Shown here: in pieces, positions 10,196 through 23,200 of the stretch | Layout: every line of letters starts with the position of its first letter | Numbering within the stretch: the stretch's first letter is position 1 | Assembly: GCA_020137815.1 (NCBI GenBank) | Contig: CM035361.1 | Location: forward strand, 1,767,024 to 1,831,023 | Direction of reading: 5' to 3' | Origin: Hormiphora californensis | Taxonomy: Eukaryota; Ctenophora; Tentaculata; Cydippida; Pleurobrachiidae | Length of the DNA: 64,000 nt | Translations under genes and position numbers: made by a program | The notes under the pieces: generated by a model | The model's database searches: none | What the model saw: only the letters and a program-made list of their open reading frames with translations | What the model was told of the DNA's origin: nothing

Positions 10196-13100
10196 AATCC
10201 CTCTCTTGGTGGCAATGCCAATGCTCCAAAAAATTCCTTCAAACCTGAATCTAAGTAGCGCATACACATCCTCCACATTTTCAACACATGCCGGGTGGTG
10301 TTTTCCTGACCAGCAATTACAAAACTTTTCCAAACACTGTGCTAACTCTCTGAAAGGTTTCAAAATGTTACTCTTGTATTAGTTAATGTAACAATCTTTC
10401 TTTTGCTCTCTCTTTAGTAAAAGTAACGATCTCACTTTTAGAATGCTCTCACACCTGATCTCCATAAAATTACCTATCTTCTTCTGATAAAGTCGGAGTT
10501 GAAGTTGTTACGGCAACTGTTTTTAGTGTAGCATTGGTAGGAGGTCCTGAAATGGTTTATGACATAAGTAACATGGTTTGGTGAATCTCTAGATATTCGT
10601 CTACACAGCTAGGTCCTTGTTTCAAGCTTTAATGCCGGGTCAAATCCAGTATTTTTCTGGCATTTGTCCTTACTCTTTATCGTTCATGGTACGAAAATAT
10701 TCACGAAGAAATACAAGTTTCACTGTTACCTTTCTTATCCCACCCCTTGCCAAAGATGACAACTTTCGAACTATCATTATCTTCGCCGGTTCCACTATCT
10801 TTCTCTGTTTCGGGTTCTGACTTTTCAGGCTGATAAAAAGTTACGAAATTACATAATATAATCAGTAATACAACTTGGCAAACTACTTCTTATCTTTCTC
10901 TCTCTTTCTCTTTATCTTGATTCTCACAGACTGAAAAACCTCGGAATCCTAGGTTTCTAATAAGATGTCAAACAAACAAACATCAGAATCCTAGGTTTCT
11001 AACTCCTAAGACGTCTTTAACAAACAAACAAACCTCAGAGTCGAATATCAGTTCATCTTGGGCGGGGTTAATATCAAATTCTTCCTCCTTGTTTTCTGGT
11101 AAGGGAGTTTTTAGCCCATTTCTAGGAGTCTTCAGTAGATCCTCATCTGATATAGGCTGGTAGGTATCAGGCCAAGGAAAATCTTGTGATGGACGGTCAA
11201 CATATTTCGATGAAGGAGGGACATATTTCGATGAAGGAAGGATAGGTGGTGAAGGAGATACATTGTTAGTCTCTAAATTTGGAGATGTAGAATTCTGGGT
11301 AGGGGGAGATGGGAGAGGGGTTGTCTCTATCTCCATATCCTGGGTAATGGGAGATGGTGCTGGAGGAGATGGGTTTGTTGGGTTCTGAGGAGGGGGAGGC
11401 GGTGGAGGGGTAGTTTCTATCTCCATATCCTCGGTTTGAGAGGGAGGTAGTTGGCCTTCTGAGAGTTGTGATAAAGGATCACTTTCTTTTTGCACGTTTG
11501 TTTCAAGGTCGCCACCTTTGGCATTTTCTGCTACTTCTGTCTCGTCTTTATTTACTTCATCACTCTCCGCTTTTTCCACTTCTTTATTCTTCACTTTTTC
11601 TACTTCCTCCCCAGTTCTTTCTGTCGCACTTTCAATAACGAAACTTGAATCTGGATCGCCTGTCTGTTTTACAAATGATTTGTTTCCAGTGGAGCGTGTT
11701 TTGTAAGGAGTCCTCGATATTGTAGAGTCCGGACTGTCCGTTATACTGAGAATAGAAGGTTTATTTGACAGAAGCTTTCGGAAACGCTGTGTTTCTTGTC
11801 TCCAGAGAAAGGAAGGAATTGCAAGAAATAGGAAGCACAATAATCTTCTTCCCATCACAGCAATAACAAAAACACTTGGCATGTAGGAGAGAGAGGGTCG
11901 AACAAAGAAAAACACAAACCTTTTCTCGACGAGGAAGCTCTGTTCAACAGAGACTGTGGTATCACACCGCGATGCCTCGAGCATTCCCCGATCAAGCTCC
12001 GAATCAATAAACTCATCATCAATAGCAGGATGGTCAGGTTCATTTGATGATGTATCAGTGGGATGTTCAGGTTGATCCGTAGCAACTTTATCATCAACCA
12101 CCACATCTTTAATCCTGGTAGTCTGATGTACAAGAGCTGATACCACTACATTCTCGGATGCGTTGCTAAGCAACAGATCCACCAACATTCCGTGGTAGTC
12201 ATCCTTCTCTTCAGTTGTTAGTCTTCTTCGTTTCCGAATATTTCCTGGTGAAAATAGGGTTTTGTTACTACTGTCTACAGTCCACTATAGTTCTTCTCTG
12301 ATCTAGAGAAACCAAATAATATATTCAGACTTCTTTCACTGCCAATTTTTGTTTGCAACGGAAAGGGGGGCTCTCGCTACCCCTCTTGTAATATTTGATA
12401 CCTTGGTGAGAATCGCATGAAAACTAGTATGAGAGAAAAGTGTGTGTGTGTGTATTTTGACCTGATGGACCTAAACCTGCTTCCGGCTACCTGTTCAAGC
12501 ACTGCAAATGGATGGAAACACCTTCTCAGCAATCAACCCTCGCAACAAAACAGATAAACTTGTCGTTTTTATTGTCAGTTACTATCCCGTTGATTTTTCT
12601 AGATTGTATGTCTGTCGCGAGTTAGTCAGTTAACTCAATTTTGAGTCAGTCAGTTAGTCAGTCAGTCAGTCAGTCAGTCAGTCATTCAGTCAGTCAGTCA
12701 GTCAGTCAGTCAGTCAGTCAGTCAGTCAGTCAGTCAGTCAGTCAGTCAGTCAGTCAGTCAGTCAGTCAGTCAGTCAGTCAGTCAGTCAGTCAGTCAGTCA
12801 GTCAGTCAGTCAGTCAGTCAGTCAGTCAGTCAGTCAGTCAGTCAGTCAGTCAGTCAGTCAGTCAGTCAGTCAGTCAGTCAGTCAGTCAGTCAGTCAGTCA
12901 GTCAGTCAGTCAGTCAATCTCTTCACTTTCTATTTTTCAGGATAGTGTCATTAGGTACCTTTATTTTCATCCCTATTACTACATAGTCCCCTTTCTAGTC
13001 AGCTTCCCTTTTCTCCTCGGCTGCATGTCATCTTTTTATCAGTTTTTGGGAGATGTTGCTTCCCCTCACCTCGACAACCATCATCATTTTATTTCTACGC

Positions 13101-13884
13101 TGGACCTCACCTCAGTTCCCTCTTATATCTGCCACGGCCCCTTATTTCATGGCAGGCGCCATGCATGTTTCGCACCATCAGCTGCAATCATTCGGATAAT
13201 TGGTTGCATATTCCTCATGTATTTTATTCTTCCCGCCAGGATTCATTTCTTGTGATCCCCCCCCCCTAGGTGCCCACTAGTCTGGGAGATGGACACTTGC
13301 CCTGCGGTGTTTAATTTATAGTCATAGTTTTGTTTATAAACATTTATGGGTCAGCGTGGGAACTGGGAAGGGGATATCATTTTGCGTTACCAAGAGGGGA
13401 GGTGCCATCCTTTTTGGGTGGGTTCGGAGGAATTCTGAGTACCGAGTAATTCAGGGTGGCCCATAGGAAGGGGATATTAATTTGCATTAACCATAGGGGA
13501 GGTGCCATTTTCACCCTCTCTATCACCGGTTCCAGTTTCATTTAACTGGCATATCATATTCATTATGTGTTTTATGTGTTACAGCATTACTAACCTAGGC
13601 CCTAGACTCTGGCATTCGCAGGGCACCTCTCACATGAGAAAGGGGTAAGTTCATGCGCCCACCCCTCAATTACATTCCCCAGGTACAACTGTCTATAGGC
13701 GGATAGACTAAAACAACCACCATCATTTACGCATTTTTAGGGTTCCGGAATCCGATTGTTTCTTCCCCTGCCCCTCTCTTCTTCTAAGGTCTTCTTCCGC
13801 ATTCTTCTTGGCTAATCCGTCTCTTCTTCCTGTTCTCTCCGCTCTATCTCTCCCCGCCCTCCTCCCCTATCTCTCTCGCTCACT

Positions 13885-13979
<95 letters not shown>

Positions 13980-13985
13980 TCTCTA

Positions 13986-14065
<80 letters not shown>

Positions 14066-14589
14066 CCTCTCTCGCTATCTTTAACTCTTTCTCTCCCATT
14101 CTTTCTCATTTATCCACCGGGGTAGAGTTGGGGTGAGGGTTAGGGTTCCTTAGGCTAGGTGGAAAGTGCCACAGCCTGTCGTACAGTGCCACAGGCTGTG
14201 GTATACTGACCATCTACACAAAGTTTGGCACAACACGCAAGTCAACTCAGCCAGCACCTTACCGCAGCTAAATGCGTACATCACAAGCCACTCATCCACG
14301 TCACCTACCCGGCCTTTTCTTCCGGTCACCATTTACCCTGGAGAGAGGAGTACCGAACCCACATTTGCGCCTGGGGATTTCCGGGGGAGGGGGGGGGGGG
14401 CTTAGGGAGTGGTGGTGGCTGTCTGTTATGGTGCTGAACTGCAGCAGCTGCAGTATCCATCCAGACTGGGCGGGTTTGCGTCTTAGCTAAGGCCGAGGGT
14501 ATTGGTGGTTGGTAGTCCTTTCCCGCAAAAGTGGATCCGGTCGGTAGTCCTCTCCTTCTGCCCCCCTCTCTCTGATATCTCTCTTTCTC

Positions 14590-14630
<41 letters not shown>

Positions 14631-16531
14631 ACTCTCTCTCTCTCTCTCTCTTTCTCACTCACTCTCTCTCGCTATGGACAGTCTGTCGATAGGAGCCAGC
14701 CGGGATTATTTCTTTATATGCATGGTGTATATCGAATGTATCCCTTTCTCTATCTATCTTAATCTATCTCTCTCCTCTCTCTCCTTTTCTATATATCTTT
14801 ACCCTTGAGCTTAACCATTTTCACGAACACTATCAAATTGCACGATCAGCACACGGCGTTCACTCCCGTCTCACACACGAACATATACATGCTTGCTCAC
14901 GAACATTTGACCCCGCTTCCACACCCTGCTTTTCAACTAGTCTCTAGGGTGTCGTCATATGCTATGCCAAGAAGTTTAATTGACTATATACTGCTAGTCT
15001 AACTTTCCGTGATTGGTCAAAAAGACATAGAGCACCAGAGATTGGGTGCTTGTAGTATACGGAAGTCCGAGGTCAATTAAATGGCTGCAGAGATGATATC
15101 TGTCAAACTCCACCTCACATGTATGTTATATAGACGCTGTCAGACTTAGCCCGCCTGACCTGCCTTCGTGATTGAAGCAAATAGGGTCAGCAATTGCCTG
15201 ACAGGGTTCACATGATGTGGTGGGGGGTGACAGATATAGGAACGATGAGGAAATAAAAAAAAAAAAAAAAAAAAAAACAAATAATAAACAACACATTTGC
15301 GGAACAATTAATTAATCTCTGATTGTGTATCTGGTGTCTACCTGCAGTAGTGGTAGCTGCCTCCTCGCTGTCAGACGAGGGTCTCTTGTTGGAGCGTCTG
15401 TTGGTTTCTTGAGTTGTTGCAGTGGTGGGGTCAACTGAAATTAATTGCCTTGGATTAATTGATGTTTCAGAGATCAGCCATCAGGTAGCCTAATACACAT
15501 GCAGGTAGCAACTAGCAGGTCAAGTACATGTAACATTTTGGTACCAGTTTAAGAGAAGCATTTCAAACCTGGACTAAGAGGATAAAGATCACAAGAAAAA
15601 TCAGGAGGAAAAGTGAACGGTTCAAGTATTGCTGAAAACTCAAGACCCGTGGTGGCAGGAATTACAACGTCTCGAGTATCCACAAATACCAGATCCTAAA
15701 GAAACAACAATTTAGTTATTGCTCTGAGGGATCTATTAAAGTATAACTCCAATGAACCGGTGTTTACTCTAATTTACCGGAGATCTAGAATGTTTACTCC
15801 AATTCCGGGGATCTAAAAAAGTTTTCACTTTACCGGTAGTATGGTTTTCCCTAGCAAGTCCTGAATTTTGTTTAACCGGGGATCCAGCCACTTCATATCT
15901 TCATCAGCAGGGTAATGTTTATCAGTGAGCAGCACGTGTTCAGGCAAACGTGCTATCTTTTCATACACAGGGAACTTCCTGGGAGAAAGACTTTCAATTA
16001 TAATTAGGTTTGCTAACTTTTAACCACATTTTCAATCATTACATCAAGTGGATGGATAAAAACAAATACCTGAACAGAGCAGCCCCATAGTTAGCAGATT
16101 CCTCAGATTCAATGAGGGTATGGGAAGAGGTGCATTGTTGATTTAAAAACTTTTTTCTCCGATCGAATGCATCCTTGGCCTGATTGTACTCGAGCCGCGG
16201 ATCAAATGTCCTGCCTACCTGTAATGGGTAGGTTATTAGTGACAAACAAACAAATAAGGAAACGCACAAACACACAAACAAACAAACAAACAAACGCACA
16301 TAACAAACGCACAAACAAACAAACAAACAAACAAACAAACAAACAAACAAACAAACAAACAAACAAACAAACAAACAAACAAACAAACAAACAAACAAAC
16401 AAACAAACAAACCAGTGGTTCGAGGGGGATAACAAACAAACACACAAACCAGTGGTTCGAGGGGGATAACAAACAAATAAACAAACCAGTGGTTCGAGGG
16501 GGATGATCACTTCCACCTCGTCATCACACAT
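10196..16531 (-). CDS. Unrecognised multi-exon gene, probable nuclear protein (about 615 codons visible)
   Basis: I do not recognise the family. Ten exons join in frame: 16517-16531 (MCDDE), 16070-16218, 15834-15978, 15569-15695, 15342-15434, 11920-12244, 11034-11799, 10730-10829, 10474-10546 and one starting at 10349. The N-terminal 180 residues look folded (FDPRLEYNQAKDAFDRRKKF, KFPVYEKIARLPEHVLLTD, TGLEFSAILEPFTFPPDF). The middle is disordered and charged, with nuclear-localisation-like basic clusters (NKRPSSDSEE, RKRRRLTTEEKDD), an acidic and Pro-rich run, and repeats of DMEIETTP and SSKYV. The C-terminus has a Cys/His cluster (CLEKFCNCWSGKHHPAC). The 11799/11920 intron is in frame and was chosen for its splice sites. 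The exact 3' end is uncertain because a pogo-like element lies there. Part of this gene (first two exons and the start of the third) is repeated at 25.8-26.3 kb. Confidence 0.7.
12640..12916. repeat. (AGTC)n tetranucleotide microsatellite
   Basis: About 68 tandem GTCA/AGTC units with one TTCA interruption. The open frame across it (Ser-Gln-Ser-Val repeats) is an artefact of the repeat. Confidence 0.97.
13880..14068. repeat. (CT)n microsatellite
   Basis: Nearly pure CT dinucleotides with two short interruptions. A second, shorter array lies at 14580-14670. Confidence 0.97.
14580..14670. repeat. (CT)n microsatellite, shorter
   Basis: CT dinucleotide run with TTCT interruptions, in the same intron as the larger array. 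Confidence 0.9.
16270..16411. repeat. (CAAA)n array in intron 1 of the ten-exon gene
   Basis: Tetranucleotide AAAC repeat, followed by two and a half copies of a ~45-bp segment containing CCAGTGGTTCGAGGGGGAT (to about 16503). In duplication copy 2 (26110-26270) the array differs in length and has only one CCAGTGGTTCGAGG segment. Long ORFs here (Phe-Val-Cys-Leu repeats) are artefacts. Confidence 0.92.
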
Positions 16532-17247
16532 CCGGTCCTCTTGTTCTCAGCAACTTCACCCAGAGATCAGGAACTTTTTGTTTTTACCCACAGATATCAA
16601 GTGGCGATTATTATGATACCAGTGTTATTGCCACGGTGATTAGTTATTTAGTTGCCTCATCTGGCCATTATAGATCACACTAGAAAATGAGTTTAGAAGA
16701 ATGAGGTTTGGAAGGTTTGCAAGGTTTCAGTTGGAAACATTAAAACTAATCGTTAACGGAAAATATTACTTTAAATTATTTAATATTTAGAGGATTACAA
16801 TTATAAATATATTACAGTAGATGAGACTAGATCACACTAGAGCCACTCGACCCCAATATTTCTTGGGCGAAATGAAATTAACTTTTCTCGACCCTTCCTA
16901 ACGTCTACCCAACTGCATAACATACAAACATTACAAACACGCGTTAACAACCCTGAAAATGGGCCGGCAAATATTCTGATCTAAAAACGGAGGTTTTACA
17001 TGCTGCATATAATTATGGTAACCATGGTAGCCATGGTAACGAAATTACCCCTCATGGAGGCATCGCGGTAGGTAGGTAGGGGTAATTTCGTTACCAAATG
17101 ATAACCATGGTAACATATAGAATATTTTATATCTACAAATTACAAGCACAGCTACAACTAAAGATATGACCTGGTAACAATAAACAGTTTTTCGAGTTCT
17201 GACAAAAAAGGGCGATCACAGGATATCATCTGTTATCAGATCTGCTA
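16532..17247. other. Short intergenic region between ICMT 3' end and the ten-exon gene
   Basis: AT-rich, no ORF. It contains the inverted-repeat element at 17018-17114. It separates the stop codon of ICMT from the start codon of the ten-exon gene, so it must hold the ICMT terminator and the promoter of the next gene. No diagnostic motif stands out. Confidence 0.6.
17018..17114. repeat. Small inverted repeat rich in CCATGG
   Basis: Left arm GGTAACCATGG...GGTAACGAAATTACCCC (17018-17052) and right arm GGGGTAATTTCGTTACC...CCATGGTAAC (17079-17114) are inverted copies around GTAGGTAGG repeats. The counterpart in duplication copy 2 lies at about 26789-26885. Confidence 0.75.
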
Positions 17248-20200
17248 TCACTTGTTCTTCTTAAGCAACTGCTCCCGAACGGCAGGATCAATTTCATATC
17301 CCTTGATAAAAGGAATACCAATTCCAACATTATCTTTGTAGTCAACATACTCCCCACGGAAGAATTGAACCAGATAATATTCCTCCTCCTCAATCCTGAG
17401 GAATGGACGATTACTTTGGTTACCATGCAGGGTGTGAACTGCATGTCGTGTTTGCTAGTCGCGAGCGCGCTTGCGAGACAAGCAAACACGTCAAGGTTCA
17501 TTAACAAGCATCCTGCTCAGTCATTTTAGATTTAATACACAATGTAAGGATACCATGTAATAGGTGAGACTCTTGCCGTCACCCTCGTTCAAGTCCCGTG
17601 AAAAACGGAGCAGTACACGCAAACTGATGCCCATTTTCCTCGCGTGACCCCGATTCAGCAGTTTGAGACACCAACTCTTTAGGGGGCCATATCTCAGGAA
17701 CCAGACAAGATAGGAAAAATCGCCGTCTAACGAGGCGTACAGTTTTTAATCTAGTTTACCACTGTACCGGCCGTTTCACTCTCCGACCTAAAACAAAAAT
17801 CGCAACCCCACAAAACTTCAAAATAATGAAATTCGCATCTCGCATGTCGTGTTGCATGTCGTGTTGCATGTCGTGTCATGTTATTGACGCGCTCGCGTTC
17901 AACTCTCACACAGCAGCTGCAGAACATGGCGGGAAACATCGAGGAGTAGAGAGAGGGTCGGTGCCGAATCAAATATTTCTTGATCTTGATCTACTCCATC
18001 TCTCAGCTATCCTACCCCTCATCAACTCGATCTCTCAGCTACCCTACCCCTCATCTACTCCATCTTTCAGCTACCCTACCCCTCATCTACTCCATCTTTC
18101 AGCTACCCTACCCCTTATCTATTCCATCTCTCAGCTACCCTACTCCTCATCTACTCCATCTCTCAGCTTCCCTATTAGGGAAGCATAGAGATGGAAACGA
18201 TTAGGGGTAGGGAATCCCTATCCATAATCTAGTCCATCTCTATGCTTCCCTAGCCCTCATCAACTCCATCTTTCAGCTACCCTACCCCTAATCTAGTCCA
18301 TCTCTCCGCTACCCTACTCCTCATCTACTCCATCTCTCAGCTACCCTACCTCCCATTTACTCCATCTCTCAGCTACCCTACCTCCCATTTACTCCATCTC
18401 TCAGCTTCCCTACCTCCCATTTACTCCATCTCTCAGCTTACCTACCTCCCATTTACTCCATATCTCAGCTTCCCTACCTGCCATTTACTCCATCTTTCAG
18501 ATACCCTACCTCCCATTTACTCCATCTCTCAGCTTACCTACCTCCCATTTACTCCATCTCTCAGCTTCCCTACCTCCCATTTACTCCATCTCTCAGCTTC
18601 CCTACCTCCCATTTACTCCATCTCTCAGCTACCCAACCTCCCATTCACTCCATCTATCAGCTACCCTACCTCCCATTTACTCCATCTCTCAGCTTCCCTA
18701 CCTCCCATTTACTCCATCTCTCAGCTTCCCTACCTCCCATTTACTCCATCTCTCAGCTTACCTACCTCCCATTTACTCCATATCTCAGCTTCCCTACCTG
18801 CCATTTACTCCATCTTTCAGATACCCTACCTCACATTTACTCCATCTCTCAGCTTCCCTACCTCTCATTTAGTACTCCATCTCTCAGCTTCCCTACCTCC
18901 CATTTACTCCATATCTCAGCTACCCAACCTCCCATTCACTCCATCTATCAGCTACCCTACCTCCCATTTACTCCATCTCTCAGCTTCCCTACCTCCCATT
19001 TACTCCATCTCTCAGCTTCCCTACCTCCCATTTACTCCATCCCTCAGCTTCCCTACCTCCCATTTACTCCATCCCTGCCTCCCATTTACTCCATCTCTCA
19101 GCTACCCTACCTCCCATTCACTCCATCTCTCAGCTACCCTACCACCCATTTACTCCATCTCTCAGCTTCCCTACCTCCCATTTACTCCATCCCTCAGCTT
19201 CCCTACCTCCCATTTACTCCATCTCTCAGCTTCCCTACCTCCCATTTACTCCATCCCTCAGCTTCCCTACATCCCATTTACTCCATCTCTCAACTTCCCT
19301 ACCTCCCATTTACTCCATCTCTCAGCTACCCTACCTCCCATTTACTCCATCTCTCAGCTTCCCTACCTCCCATATACTCCATCTTTCAGCTTCCCTACCT
19401 CCCATTTACTCCATCGCTTACCTTCCCTACCTCCCATTTACTCCATCTCTCAGATACCCTACCTCCCATTTACTCCATCTCTCAGCTTACCTACCTCCCA
19501 TTTACTCCATCTCTCAGCTTCCCTACCTCCCATTTACTCCATCTCTCAGCTTCCCTACCTCCCATTTACTCCATCTCAGCTACCCAACCTCCCATTCACT
19601 CCATCTATCAGCTACCCTACCTCCCATTTACTCCATCTCTCAGCTTCCCTACCTCCCATTTACTCCATCTCTCAGCTTCCCTACCTCCCATTTACTCCAT
19701 CTCTCAGCTTACCTACCTCCCATTTACTCCATATCTCAGCTTCCCTACCTGCCATTTACTCCATCTTTCAGATACCCTACCTCACATTTACTCCATCTCT
19801 CAGCTTCCCTACCTCCCATTTACTCCATCGCTTACCTTCCCTACCTCCCATTTACTCCATCTCTCAGCTTCCCTACCTCCCATTTACTCCATCTCTCAGC
19901 TTCCCTACCTCCCATTTACTCCATCTCTCATTTATCCTAACATTCCTACCCCTGAGAGATGGAGTAAATGGGAGGTAGGGAAGCTGAGAGATGGAGTAAA
20001 TGGGAGGTAGGGAAGCTGAGAGATGGAGTAAATGGGAGGTAGGAAAGCTGAGAGATGGAGTAAATGGGTGGTAGGGTAGCTGAGAGATAGAGTAAATGGG
20101 AGGTAGGGAAGCTGAGGATGGAGTAAATGGGAGGTAGGGAAGCTGAGAGATGGAGTAAATGGGAGGTAGGTAAGCTGAGAAATGGAGTAAATGGGAGGTA

Positions 20201-23200
20201 GGGTAGCTGAGAGATGGAGTAAATGGAGGTAGGGTAGCTGAGAGATGGAGTAAATGGGAGGTAGGGAAGCTGAGAGATGGAGTAAATGGGAGGTAGGGTA
20301 GCTGAGAGATGGAGTACTAAATGAGAGGTAGGGAAGCTGAGAAATGGAGTAAATGGGAGGTAGGGAAGCTGAGAGATGGATCAAATGGGAGGTAGGGTAG
20401 CTGAGGGATGGAGTAAATGGGAGGTAGGGAAGCTGAGAGATGGAGTAAATGGGAGGTAGGGTAGCTGAGAGATGGAGTAAATGGGAGGTAGGGAAGCTGA
20501 GAGATGGAGTAAATGGGAGGTAGGGTAGCTGAGAGATGGAGTAAGTAAATGAGAGGTAGGGAAGCTGAGAAATGGAGTAAATGGGAGGTAGGGAAGCTGA
20601 GAGATGGATCAAATGGGAGGTAGGGTAGCTGAGGGATGGAGTAAATGGGAGGTAGGGAAGCTGAGAGATGGAGTAAATGGAAGGTAGGTAAGCTGAGAGA
20701 TGGAGTACTTAAATGGGAGGTAGGGTATCTGAGAGATGGAGTAAATGGCAGGTAGGGAAGCTGAGATATGGAGTAAATGGGAGGTAGGTAAGCTGAGAGA
20801 TGGAGTAAATGGGAGGTAGGGAAGCTGAGAGATGGAGTAAATGGGAGGTAGGGTAGCTGAGAGATGGAGTAAATGGGAGGTAGGGTAGCTGAGAGATGGA
20901 GTAGATGAGGAGTAGGGTAGCGGAGAGATGGACTAGATTAGGGGTAGGCTAGCTGAAAGATGGAGTTGATGAGGGCTAGGGAAGCATAGAGATGGAAACG
21001 ATTATGGATAGGGATTCGTTTCCATCTCTATGCTTCCCTAATAGGGAAGCTGAGAGATGGAGTAGATGAGGAGTAGGGTAGCTGAGAGATGGACTAGATA
21101 AGGGGTAGGGTAGCTGAAAGATGGAGTAGATGAGGGGTAGGGTAGCTGAGAGATCGAGTTGATGAGGGGTAGGATAGCTGAGAGATGGAGTAGATCAAGA
21201 TCAAGAAATATTTGATTCGGCACCGACCCTCTCTCTACTCCTCGATGTTTCCCGCCATGTTCTGCAGCTGCTGTGTGAGAGTTGAACGCGAGCGCGTCAA
21301 TAACATGACACGACATGCAACACGACATGCAACACGACATGCGAGATGCGAATTTCATTATTTTGAAGTTTTGTGGGGTTGCGATTTTTGTTTTAGGTCG
21401 GAGAGTGAAACGGCCGGTACAGTGGTAAACTAGATTAAAAACTGTACGCCTCGTTAGACGGCGATTTTTCCTATCTTGTCTGGTTCCTGAGATATGGCCC
21501 CCTAAAGAGTTGGTGTCTCAAACTGCTGAATCGGGGTCACGCGAGGAAAATGGGCATCAGTTTGCGTGTACTGCTCCGTTTTTCACGGGACTTGAACGAG
21601 GGTGACGGCAAGAGTCTCACCTATTACATGGTATCCTTACATTGTGTATTAAATCTAAAATGACTGAGCAGGATGCTTGTTAATGAACCTTGACGTGTTT
21701 GCTTGTCTCGCAAGCGCGCTCGCGACTAGCAAACACGACATGCAGTTCACACCCTGCCATGGTGATGAGTGAATCTAGTTAACATGGTTGTTATGGTTAC
21801 CATAGTTACCGAGGCTACCGAATAAGGAACTGCTTTTAGAACTGTACAATATTCACACACACATACCTCTCACTAAAGAATCTCCAGGCAGCATAAGCAT
21901 AAGCACAGGTTGACACGGGATTACAGAGGAGCAGCTGGGTTGCGATGGACCAATAGAACCAACCCGCATAGGAGGGGTGTCGCGATATCGCATACACACC
22001 GTTCTGGACAAGCTGAGAAATTGGACATTGGTTAGTTGACTGAATCAATTGATATACTATTCGTAAAACTCCCCGAAAACAATGTATGTCACTAATTGTG
22101 TGGCTCCCACTGCATTATATTTCAGAGCGCACTATGTGAAGGTTCGGCAGATCAAATCACCAAACCCTCCCCAACTTTATATATAAAATACAATGGTAAT
22201 AAACCTCCCCAACTTTAATTATAAAATACAATGGTACTAAACCTCCCTCACCTTGTGGTCCTCGTTCTTAGTGTCCTGGACGATGTGATCAAAGTTTTCC
22301 GCTGCCGTTATCATGGCCAACTTCCTGACCGCATCTCCCGCTATCATTACCACCCCTCCTGTCCAGTATATCGGCTGAAATAAAGAGGGGTGGAGGGGTT
22401 AAAAAGTGAGATTGATCATGTTGTATTAGAAGGGGGGGTATAACTGTAGATTAAATGAACAAATAAACTATTGTATGTACAAACTAACTTATCTCCTAAA
22501 CTCTCAATTAAGAGATCTGAGCAAGAATTCATCTCCTAAAACAACACACAAAAAAACAAAATCTAATACGTACCGCGTAAAACTTGTATCCAGGGCCAAG
22601 GTTGACGAAAGTGACCAGGTACTCAAAAAGTCCAACTACCAGTGCTATATGGTAGGCAGTAGAGTGGTTGAGAAGGAAGGAATCGTAGGAGAGCTTGTGT
22701 TCTTTAAATAACGCTGGAAAGATAATATGTTGATTGCAGATTGAGAAAGAGAGAAGTTGCCCTGCGCTGTGGGGCACTGAAAACCTCTGCGATGAATGGG
22801 TCTTTTGAGAGCGGGAAAAAGACAATACCTGTTAGAAGGTACTCGGAGATGTGGAAAAATGACAGTCCAACCAGATAACAACCAAGCTGCTTGTGATGGT
22901 CAGTATACCACGACACAATTAATCCTGGATAATAATGGTGTAATGATTAATTGCTTCATAAATATTGTTCTAATATTTGTCTTCCGTCACGGGGCAGCTG
23001 TAGCAGTGAGAGATAGTCGAGCAAGGCAAACTACAATGATCGATTTATCGAAACACAATTGTTGTGACTATGACCTAAAACCCACTCACCTGCTGACCCC
23101 ACTGCACCAATAAAGTAACCTCTGTACACTATGCCATGTTCCCTCGGTAGGGCCAGGGAAAACAGAGGTGCTATACTAAACAAAATACCAAATGTGTACC

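Larger units (their letters stand above)
12245..15341. other. 3.1-kb intron dominated by simple repeats
   Basis: It lies between exons 5 and 6 of the ten-exon gene, which agree in phase (phase 1). It holds the arrays listed separately. It also has two divergent copies of a ~44-bp segment (AAGGGGATAT...GGGGAGGTGCCAT) at about 13366-13409 and 13465-13509, and a poly-A run near 15256. No other exon is supported; the long ORFs here are translations of the repeats. Confidence 0.65.

Noticed and set aside
9901-10287. 128-codon minus-strand ORF overlapping the last exon of the ten-exon gene
   Set aside because: It reads through a pogo-like terminus in a different frame from the exon, so most of it is mobile-element sequence.
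12641-13255. 204-codon ORF of Ser-Gln-Ser-Val repeats
   Set aside because: It is a translation of the AGTC microsatellite. The non-repeat tail shows no homology and the region is an intron of the minus-strand gene.
16202-16531. Cys/Val/Phe-rich membrane protein ORFs (FVCLFVCL)
   Set aside because: Artefact of the CAAA repeat in intron 1 of the ten-exon gene; copy 2 shows the same.
17826-18188. Mirrored ORFs beginning MKFASRMSCCMSCC (four places in the window)
   Set aside because: They follow the inverted arms of the foldback element exactly, have opposite-strand counterparts and show no protein features beyond the repeat.
19932-20612. Long minus-strand ORFs with SISQLPYLPFTPSL repeats (also 29716-30384)
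   Set aside because: A 30-bp minisatellite translates into a 10-residue repeat in several frames on both strands and lies inside a foldback transposon.
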